Positions 57,806 through 64,000 of a stretch of DNA of 64,000 nucleotides are shown here, in pieces. This stretch comes from Aestuariivita sp. Lineage in GTDB: Bacteria; Pseudomonadota; Alphaproteobacteria; Rhodobacterales; Rhodobacteraceae. A program made the position numbers and the translations under genes. The first letter of the stretch is position 1; every line of letters starts with the position of its first letter. A model generated the notes under the pieces. That model saw only the letters and a list, made by a program, of their open reading frames with translations, made no database searches and was not told the DNA's origin. Where the stretch lies: positions 496,001 to 560,000 of the forward strand of contig JAGYKE010000004.1 of NCBI GenBank assembly GCA_018401465.1, read 5' to 3'.

Positions 57806-58392
57806 CCCTGACCCGTCTTCTGGAGGATTTCGGCCCGGCCACCCGGGCCCCCGTCACCGCCGACGAAAAGGATGTCGCGCGCGAGGACCAGCGCCTCGCC
57901 GTCTTCGAACAGGGGTATGCCGCGGGGTGGGAAGACGCGCTTTCCGCACAGACCGGGCAGGACAGGCGGGCCAGCGAGGCTTTTGCCCTCGCACTGGAAG
58001 ACCTGAGCTTTCCCTATCAGGAGGCGCTGGCGCAAATGATTGCGAACACCGCGCCGGTGATCGAGGCGATCCTGCACCAGATCGTGCCGGGGCAAATCGC
58101 CGATCATCTTGCCCGCATCGTCTGGGACGAGGTGGAGACATTGCTGCGTGATCCCGCGCATAACCGGGTCGAGATCGTCGCGTCACCAGCGCGCGTCGCC
58201 TTCCTAGAGAAGGCCATACCCCAGGGCATCGACGCCTCGATCCGGGCGGACGGAACGCTGGACAAAGACTGCGTGCGGCTGCGCGTGGGCCCGGCGGAAC
58301 GCCAGATCGACATGTCCCACATCGCGCGGCGCCTCGATGGGGCGGTCGCGGCCTTCAGGCACCAGACGGAAAGCGGAAAGACACATGGATGA
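57802..58392 (+). CDS. FliH-like flagellar assembly protein, GTG start
   Basis: A 196-residue protein in the fliF-fliN interval. It has FEQGYAAGWEDAL near the N-terminus, a common FliH pattern, and a C-terminal domain like the peripheral stalk of ATPases. It would regulate FliI at the export gate. GTG 57802 overlaps the fliF stop. FliG, normally found here, is not encoded, so this gene follows fliF directly. Confidence 0.75.
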   Translation: MTLTRLLEDFGPATRAPVTADEKDVAREDQRLAVFEQGYAAGWEDALSAQTGQDRRASEAFALALEDLSFPYQEALAQMIANTAPVIEAILHQIVPGQIADHLARIVWDEVETLLRDPAHNRVEIVASPARVAFLEKAIPQGIDASIRADGTLDKDCVRLRVGPAERQIDMSHIARRLDGAVAAFRHQTESGKTHG

Positions 58393-58678
58393 CACCCCCA
58401 ATCCCGGCCGCGCGGCGACCGATCCGAACAACCCTTTCAGCGCCGTTCCCGTCGACGTGGTCGTGTCGGTGGGGCGCGCGCGGCCGCTGGTGCGCGATCT
58501 CGTGCAACTGGGCGAGAATTCGGTGCTCACGCTCGACCGCCGGGTCGAAGACCCGGTGGAACTCTATGTCGGCGACCGGCTGATTGCGCGCGGCCATCTC
58601 GAAGAGATCGAAGGCGACGGACAAGGCCTGCTTGCCGTCCGCCTGACCGAGATCGCGCAGCCGGGGCCCGGTCTGTAA
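58385..58678 (+). CDS. fliN: Flagellar motor switch protein FliN
   Basis: C-ring component, 97 residues. The SpoA domain VPVDVVVSVGRARPLVRDLVQLGENSVLTLDRRVEDPVELYVGDRLIARGHLEEI is complete. ATG 58385 overlaps the previous gene by eight bases. FliM and FliG, its switch partners, are not in the window. Confidence 0.93.
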   Translation: MDDTPNPGRAATDPNNPFSAVPVDVVVSVGRARPLVRDLVQLGENSVLTLDRRVEDPVELYVGDRLIARGHLEEIEGDGQGLLAVRLTEIAQPGPGL

Positions 58679-58692
58679 AGGGCAGGTGGACC

Positions 58693-59451
58693 ATGCCGCA
58701 ACGCGCGTCGCTGCACCATCATGGCGTGGTTCGCGCCCTTCTTGCTGCAGCGCTGATCATCGGCGCAGCCACGGGTGCGCAGGCGCAGGACATCACTCTG
58801 TCACTGGGCGAGGATCAGTCGCTCAGCGCGCGGGCGATCCAGCTGATCGTGCTTCTGACCTTGCTCAGCCTCGCGCCCGGGCTGGCCATCATGGTCACCT
58901 GCTTTCCGCTCATCGTGACGGTGCTGTCGATCCTGCGCACCGGGATCGGCCTGCAGCAATCGCCGCCCAACATGCTGATCGTGTCGCTTGCGCTCTTCCT
59001 GACCTATTTCGTGATGGAACCCGTCTTTGCCGCCGCGTGGCAGGACGGTGTCGCCCCGCTGACCGCCGGCACGCTCACCATCGAGGAGGCATGGCCGCGG
59101 ATGATCGCGCCGTTCCGCGACTTCATGGCCGCCCGCGTCGATGCCGAAACCTTCGTCTCCATGGCCAATCTCAGGCCGGCGACGGAGGGGCTGCTGCCGG
59201 GGGCGGATGCGCCGCTGTCCATCCTCGTGCCCAGCTTCATGCTGTCGGAACTGGCGCGCGCCTTCCAGATCGGGTTCCTCATCTTCCTGCCCTTCCTGAT
59301 CATCGATCTGGTCGTGGCGGCGGTTCTGATGTCGATGGGCATGATGATGGTGCCGCCCGCCATCGTGTCGCTGCCGTTCAAGCTCGCCTTCTTCGTGGTC
59401 GCGGACGGGTGGCGTCTGGTGTCCGAGGCGCTTGTGCAGGGCTATCTTTAA
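58693..59451 (+). CDS. fliP: Flagellar export gate protein FliP
   Basis: Core of the export channel, 252 residues with a cleavable signal (ending AQA) and four further helices. The conserved FliP blocks ITCFPLIVTVLSILRTGIGLQQSPPN-type sequence (about 67-93) and SFMLSELARAFQIGFLIFLPFLIIDLVVA are present. ATG 58693 follows AGGTGG. It closes the fliF operon. Confidence 0.95.
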   Translation: MPQRASLHHHGVVRALLAAALIIGAATGAQAQDITLSLGEDQSLSARAIQLIVLLTLLSLAPGLAIMVTCFPLIVTVLSILRTGIGLQQSPPNMLIVSLALFLTYFVMEPVFAAAWQDGVAPLTAGTLTIEEAWPRMIAPFRDFMAARVDAETFVSMANLRPATEGLLPGADAPLSILVPSFMLSELARAFQIGFLIFLPFLIIDLVVAAVLMSMGMMMVPPAIVSLPFKLAFFVVADGWRLVSEALVQGYL

Positions 59452-59564
59452 GCCCGCCGCTGCACAAAGGGCGCTTGGCGGCGGAAAATGCGCCCGGCAC
59501 CTTGCCGAATGAACCCCGCTGCGGCACAACCCGGGGGTGTCTGCCGGAACAAGGAAGACTGGCC

Positions 59565-60983
59565 ATGACGATCACGCCCGTTCTGCTCTGCGGTGGGTCC
59601 GGAACGCGGCTCTGGCCCCTGTCGCGCAAGAGCTATCCCAAGCAATTCGTGCCTCTTCTGGGCGACGAGACACTGTTCCAGGCCTCGGCCCGCCGCCTGT
59701 CGGGCGACGGATTCGGCGCGCCGCTGATCGTCACCAATTCCGATTTCCGCTTCATCGTGACCGAACAGCTTTCCGCTGCCGGGATCGATCCGGGCGCCAT
59801 CCTGATCGAGCCTTCAGCCCGCAACACCGCGCCCGCGATCCTGGCGGCGGCCGAGTTCGCCCTGACCCGGGACCCCGACGCGCTGCTGCTCGTGGCGCCG
59901 TCGGATCACGTTGTGCCGGATGCCGCGGCGTTCCGCGCCGCGGTCGAAGCGGGTGTCCCCGCCGCCCGCGACGGCCGGATCGTCACCTTCGGGATCGAAC
60001 CCGCCTATGCCGAAACCGGTTACGGATACCTCGAACTTTCGGGCAAGCCCGAACCGCTGACCGCCGCACCGCTGCGGCACTTCGTCGAGAAACCCGACAG
60101 ATCGACGGCCGAGGCCATGGTCAAGAGCGGCCGTTTCCTGTGGAACGCGGGCATTTTCCTGTTCACCGCACGCAGCCTGATCACGGCTGCGGCCGAACAC
60201 GCGCCCGATCTGGTCGAGCCAGTGCGCGCGGCGGTGACGGGGGCCAAGCCCGACCTTGGCTTCCTGCGCCTCGACCCCGGGGCATGGGCGACCTGCCGCG
60301 ACGTATCGATCGACTATGCGGTGATGGAGAGGGCCGACAACCTTGTCGTCGTGCCCTATACCGCCGGGTGGTCGGATCTGGGCGGATGGGATGCAGTCTG
60401 GCGGCAGACCCCGCGGGACGCCGACGGCGTCGGCACGTCCGGGGCGGCCACCGCCATCGGCTGCACCGATACCCTGCTGCGGTCGGAGGCCGACGGCGTC
60501 GAACTGGTCGGGATCGGCCTTGCCAACGTGATCGCGGTGGCCATGCCGGACGCGGTTCTGGTCGCAGACATGTCGCGGGCGCAGGACGTGAAACTGGCGG
60601 TGGCGGCGCTCCGTGCCAAGGGCGCGAAACAGGCCGAGGCCTTCCCCAAGGATCACCGCCCCTGGGGCTGGTTCGAGACGCTGGTGCTGGCTGAGCGGTT
60701 CCAGGTCAAGCGCATCCTCGTCCATCCCGGACAATCGCTGTCGCTGCAAAGCCATGTGCACCGTGCCGAACACTGGATCGTGGTGGCAGGCACCGCAAAG
60801 GTCACGATCGACGAGGACGTCAAGCTCCTGAGCGAGAACCAGTCGGTCTACATCCCGCTCGGGGCCATTCACCGGCTCGAGAACCCGGGAAAGGTGCCGG
60901 TCGTGATGATCGAGGTTCAGACCGGTACCTATCTGGGTGAAGACGACATCATCCGCTACGAAGACATCTATGCCCGCCAGTGA
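59565..60983 (+). CDS. manC: Mannose-1-phosphate guanylyltransferase / mannose-6-phosphate isomerase
   Basis: Bifunctional enzyme making GDP-mannose for polysaccharide. The 472-residue protein has the pyrophosphorylase motif LLCGGSGTRLWPLSRKSYPKQF (about 7-28), FVEKPDRSTAEAMV, and a C-terminal cupin isomerase domain with HRPWGWFE and SHVHRAEHWIVVAGTA. ATG 59565 follows AAGGAAGA. It lies alone between flagellar operons; with ugd at 32 kb it points to nearby exopolysaccharide functions. Confidence 0.93.
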   Translation: MTITPVLLCGGSGTRLWPLSRKSYPKQFVPLLGDETLFQASARRLSGDGFGAPLIVTNSDFRFIVTEQLSAAGIDPGAILIEPSARNTAPAILAAAEFALTRDPDALLLVAPSDHVVPDAAAFRAAVEAGVPAARDGRIVTFGIEPAYAETGYGYLELSGKPEPLTAAPLRHFVEKPDRSTAEAMVKSGRFLWNAGIFLFTARSLITAAAEHAPDLVEPVRAAVTGAKPDLGFLRLDPGAWATCRDVSIDYAVMERADNLVVVPYTAGWSDLGGWDAVWRQTPRDADGVGTSGAATAIGCTDTLLRSEADGVELVGIGLANVIAVAMPDAVLVADMSRAQDVKLAVAALRAKGAKQAEAFPKDHRPWGWFETLVLAERFQVKRILVHPGQSLSLQSHVHRAEHWIVVAGTAKVTIDEDVKLLSENQSVYIPLGAIHRLENPGKVPVVMIEVQTGTYLGEDDIIRYEDIYARQ

Positions 60984-61003
60984 GGGTGTCGCCGCGCCCG
61001 GCT

Positions 61004-61020
61004 GGCACCGATGGGGTGCC
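61004..61020. terminator. Hairpin between convergent manC and flgI
   Basis: GGCACC-GATGG-GGTGCC, 21 bases after the manC stop and nine before the flgI stop. There is no T-tract on either side, so it may be a weak shared terminator or only an mRNA-end structure. Confidence 0.4.
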
Positions 61021-61028
61021 GGTGGCGG

Positions 61029-62135
61029 CTAGCGCACCACGAAATCGGCGTGAAGCGCGCCCGCCGCCTTGATGCTTTTCAGGATGTCGATCATGTCGCG
61101 CGGCGCCACGCCCAGCGCGTTCAGCCCCGTGATCACTTCGGACAGCGATGTGCCCGGGCTCACCTCGGCCAGTCCGGGGCGGGGGTCTTCTTCGATGGCG
61201 GCGGCGCTGCGGGGCAGGACGATCGTCTCTCCGTCAGAGAACGGGTTGGGCTGCACGGCGATCGGCCGCTCCTCGACCCGGAGCGTCAGTCCGCCCTGCG
61301 CCACGGCAACGCGCGAGATGCGCACGTCCTCGCCCATGACGATGGTGCCCGACCGCTGATCGACGACCACGCGCGCGCGGCGTTCCGGGGTGACCGGCAG
61401 GTTCTCGATCCGGCCAAGGGCATGGGCGGTCGATGTCGCCCGTGTTGCTGCCACGTCGAGCTCGATCGTGCCCGAATCGAGCATGACCGCAACCGGGCGC
61501 CCGAAGGCTGCGTTGATCGCCTCCTCGATGCGGCCGGCGGTGGTGAAGTCGGGTTCACGGAGCGCGAGCCGCACCCGGCTGAGCGAGGACAGCGCGAAGT
61601 CGACCTCCCGTTCGATGCGGGCGCCCGAAGGGATGACACCCGCGGTCGGCACCCCCTGCACGACCGATGCCGCCTCGCCCGCGACCGAGACGCCACCGGC
61701 CAGGATCGACCCCTGCGCCACGGCATAGATTTCGCCATCGGCGGCGTTGAGCGGGGTCATGACGAGGGTTCCGCCCAGAAGGCTGCTGGCATCCCCGATG
61801 GCCGAAACCGTGACGTCGATCTGACTACCAGACCGGGCGAAGGGCGGCAGGGTCGCGGTGACGAAGACCGCCGCCACGTTGCGCGGCCGGAACTGTTCGC
61901 CCGTCACGTTCACGCCCAGCCGTTCGAGCATGTTCAGCATGATCTCTTCGGTGAAGGGCGAATTGCGCAGCCCGTCGCCGGTGCCGTTCAGACCGACGAC
62001 AAGGCCATAGCCGACCAGTTCGTTGCCGCGCACGCCGTCGAATTCCACAAGGTCCTTGATCCGGATCCTCTCGGCCAAGGTGAGCGTCGGCAGAAGGAGA
62101 AGAAGGGTGGCAAGAGCCGCGCGCAGGCCGGTCAT
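61029..62135 (-). CDS. flgI: Flagellar P-ring protein FlgI
   Basis: Periplasmic ring subunit around the rod, 368 residues with a signal peptide (ending LTLA). The family blocks RIKDLVEFDGVRGNELVGYGLVVGLNGTGDGL and NVAAVFVTATLPPFARSGSQIDVTVSAIGDASSL are complete. ATG 62135 overlaps the flgL stop (ATGA). Its chaperone FlgA is encoded at 44578. Confidence 0.96.
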   Translation of the reverse strand: MTGLRAALATLLLLLPTLTLAERIRIKDLVEFDGVRGNELVGYGLVVGLNGTGDGLRNSPFTEEIMLNMLERLGVNVTGEQFRPRNVAAVFVTATLPPFARSGSQIDVTVSAIGDASSLLGGTLVMTPLNAADGEIYAVAQGSILAGGVSVAGEAASVVQGVPTAGVIPSGARIEREVDFALSSLSRVRLALREPDFTTAGRIEEAINAAFGRPVAVMLDSGTIELDVAATRATSTAHALGRIENLPVTPERRARVVVDQRSGTIVMGEDVRISRVAVAQGGLTLRVEERPIAVQPNPFSDGETIVLPRSAAAIEEDPRPGLAEVSPGTSLSEVITGLNALGVAPRDMIDILKSIKAAGALHADFVVR

Positions 62136-63130
62136 CGCAGGAACGCCGCAAGGCCAAGCCGCGCGGTCCGCGCCGTCGCGGTGTAGAAGGCGTCGAGGCG
62201 GTTCTGGACGTCCTGCAGGGCCAGCGCCGTCTCGAACGGATCGGCGGCAAGCAGATCGGACCGCGCAGCCGTCAGCGCGGCGATCTCGGTCGCGGCGCGG
62301 GTCTGCTGGCGGTCGATCCGCTCCTGCGCGACGCCAAGCGCCTCCTGCCGCGCGATGAGCGCGCTTTCGGCGCCAAGAAGATTTCCGGCCGCCCGGGCCT
62401 GCAGGCGGGCGCGATCGTCAAGCGGGATCGCCGCGGCATCGGAGCCCGCCAGCGCGATCAGCACGGTGTCGCGCAGAAGCCCGACCAGCGCGGGATCGTC
62501 GGCGCGCAGGTTCTGCGTGACCTCGACCCCGTCGCTCAGATCGAAGGGCGCGAGGGATCGGTCGGCACCGCGATAGGCTTCGGTGCGGAAGCCGGCAGGG
62601 TCTGCGAACCAGTTTGCGATCCGGGTTTCCAGATCCGCAGCCGAAGTGGCCCCGGCTGCGACCGTCGCGGCCCTTTCCATCAGATCGGCCGCGGGGATGA
62701 CAGGCGCCCCGGTGGTCGCCACGCCACCGAACAGCGCCCGCCCGCCCCGGCCCGCGTTGAGCGCGGAGACAAGATCGGCGAGCGTCTGGCGGGCCGCCTC
62801 GGCGGTGCGCGGGACGGTCGAACCCGGCGCGGTCGATCCCAGCGCGGCGACCTGCCGCCCCAGATCGCCCGCGCGCCCGGTCATGCGGCCCAGCTGATCC
62901 TGCGCCGCCGCGAAGAAGGACGCCGTTTCGCGCAAGGCAACACCCTGTCCGTCGAGCACCGTCAGCCGGTGCGTCAGCCCGGCCAGCGGGCCCGAGGAGG
63001 CACCCGGGATTTCGGCCCGTCGGCCTGCGCCCAGTTCCTGCGTGAGGCGTTGCATGTCGGTGCGCAAGGCGGCGCTCTGCCGGTTCGCGACAAGGGTGCG
63101 GGCCACATCGCCCAGAGAGACAAAGGTCAT
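62132..63130 (-). CDS. flgL: Hook-filament junction protein FlgL
   Basis: A 332-residue flagellin-like junction protein. Coiled ends with SLGDVARTLVANRQSAALRTDMQRLTQELGAGRRAEI at the N-terminus and the C-terminal ALQDVQNRLDAFYTATARTARLGLAAFLR are typical. ATG 63130 lies three bases after the flgK stop. Likely an FlgN cargo. Confidence 0.9.
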   Translation of the reverse strand: MTFVSLGDVARTLVANRQSAALRTDMQRLTQELGAGRRAEIPGASSGPLAGLTHRLTVLDGQGVALRETASFFAAAQDQLGRMTGRAGDLGRQVAALGSTAPGSTVPRTAEAARQTLADLVSALNAGRGGRALFGGVATTGAPVIPAADLMERAATVAAGATSAADLETRIANWFADPAGFRTEAYRGADRSLAPFDLSDGVEVTQNLRADDPALVGLLRDTVLIALAGSDAAAIPLDDRARLQARAAGNLLGAESALIARQEALGVAQERIDRQQTRAATEIAALTAARSDLLAADPFETALALQDVQNRLDAFYTATARTARLGLAAFLR

Positions 63131-63133
63131 GTG

Positions 63134-64000
63134 TCAGAGCCTCAGAAGGGTTTGCATCATGTCGTCCAGCGTCTGCAGCACCCGGGCATTGGCCGCATAG
63201 GCCCGCTCGATCAGCATCAGGTTCGACAATTCGGCATCGGTATCGACACCTGCCCGGCCGGTTTCCGCCGCAAGCGCGTGGTCACGCGCAGTCGTCGCGA
63301 AACTGGCCTTCTGATCGGCAAGATCGCGGCGCAGTCCGGCTGACGTGGCCAGTTCGCCGATCATGCCCCCCATCGACAGGGGCGTCCCTGCAAAGGACCC
63401 CGCCGGCGGGGCCCCGACCGTGGCCAGTGCCGCAGTCATCGCGCGGATCAGACCGGCATCGCCCGCAGGCCCGGGAGCGGCGGCATTCAGACCGTCGCGC
63501 AGCCGCCAGGACGCGCCATCGACGCGCGGGTCGATGCGTAACCGCTCCGACAGGCCCGGGGCGTCAGCGGGCCCCGCTGCAATGAAAAGACCCTGTTCCC
63601 CGGGGCCGAGCGTCGCATCGACGGACGGGCCCGCGAAACGGTCGATCAGGCTGCGCGCCAGTGCGTCCAGATCGGCCTGGGCGGAGACCGCCAGATCGTC
63701 GCGCACCGCCAGATGCGCGGACAGCGTCCCGCCGCGCAACGGGTTCGTCCCGGTGGAAAGGGGCAATGCGCTGCCGTTCAGGGTCAAGCCCGACAGTGCG
63801 CCGTGTTCCACACTCATCCCCGGCAACACGGCATTGGCGGGCGTGAACCCGATCCGCGCAGCAGCGCCGTCCAGGAGGATGGCACCGCCCTGAGTGTAAA
63901 GGGCGATGCCGCCATGATCACGGGCGATTTCGCGGACGGGGGCGATGACGTTGATCCGGTCGATCACCGCCTGCCGCTGGTCGGTCAGACCCGAGGCATC
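63134..64000 (-). CDS. flgK: Hook-associated protein 1 FlgK (N-terminus cut by window edge)
   Basis: The last 288 residues of FlgK, the first hook-filament junction protein; the N-terminus lies beyond base 64000. The C-terminal helix GVDTDAELSNLMLIERAYAANARVLQTLDDMMQTLL is diagnostic. The frame is open to the window end, so a start at the internal GTG near 63967 is rejected. Heads the visible flgK-flgL-flgI operon. Confidence 0.93.
   Translation of the reverse strand, partial: DASGLTDQRQAVIDRINVIAPVREIARDHGGIALYTQGGAILLDGAAARIGFTPANAVLPGMSVEHGALSGLTLNGSALPLSTGTNPLRGGTLSAHLAVRDDLAVSAQADLDALARSLIDRFAGPSVDATLGPGEQGLFIAAGPADAPGLSERLRIDPRVDGASWRLRDGLNAAAPGPAGDAGLIRAMTAALATVGAPPAGSFAGTPLSMGGMIGELATSAGLRRDLADQKASFATTARDHALAAETGRAGVDTDAELSNLMLIERAYAANARVLQTLDDMMQTLLRL

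Overview
The window is about 64 kb of uniformly high-GC alphaproteobacterial DNA. Its photosynthesis gene order, the PpaA/AerR-PpsR regulator pair, FlaF/FlbT flagellin control and CtrA-like promoter boxes all point to a phototrophic member of the Rhodobacteraceae (Rhodobacter/Roseobacter group). I saw no transposase, integrase, tRNA, rRNA or CRISPR array. The assignment rests on gene content and order, not on a database match.

Region 1 (1-17.2 kb) is the right part of a photosynthesis gene cluster. A leftward operon bchF-bchN-bchB-bchH-bchL-bchM-lhaA-puhA (10.65 kb down to the left edge; puhA is cut) encodes bacteriochlorophyll synthesis, an assembly factor and the reaction-centre H subunit. 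A rightward set ppaA(aerR)-ppsR-bchG-PucC-like gene-bchP-idi starts from the same intergenic region. Three TGT-N12-ACA boxes (10715, 10859, 13274) are sites for the PpsR repressor encoded here.

Region 2 (17.2-34.4 kb) is metabolic. It holds a flavin monooxygenase, glpK and glpD, an AMACR-like CoA-transferase-family enzyme with an orphan peptide-type binding protein, and a polyamine module. That module has a GntR regulator, an aminotransferase, a four-gene PotFGHI-like transporter and an FAD amine oxidase. UDP-glucose dehydrogenase and an APH-type phosphotransferase follow; their 3' ends overlap on opposite strands.

Region 3 (34.4-64 kb) is a large flagellar cluster interrupted by one sugar-nucleotide gene (manC-type, 59.6-61.0 kb). 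Blocks are: fliK-flgD (left); rod-binding protein-flgN; fliC-flaF-flbT-DUF1217 gene; fliI (left); flgB-flgC-fliE-fliQ-flgF-flgG-flgA-flgH-fliL-like; motA-738-aa protein-lytic transglycosylase-flhA-fliR-flhB-unknown (left); fliL-small membrane protein-motE-like (left); fliF-fliH-like-fliN-fliP; and flgK-flgL-flgI (left; flgK cut). flgE, fliG, fliM and motB are not seen and must lie outside. Five flagellar promoter regions carry a two-half-site box with a fixed 7-bp gap resembling the CtrA target, which suggests one cell-cycle-type regulator for the set.

Most genes are recognisable members of known systems. The points most worth a second look are an apparent one-base frameshift near the 3' end of fliK, a PpsR box abutting the bchG start codon, the shared CtrA-like boxes, a cluster of hairpins sharing the loop GCGTC, and an uncharacterised 738-residue exported protein in the motor operon.
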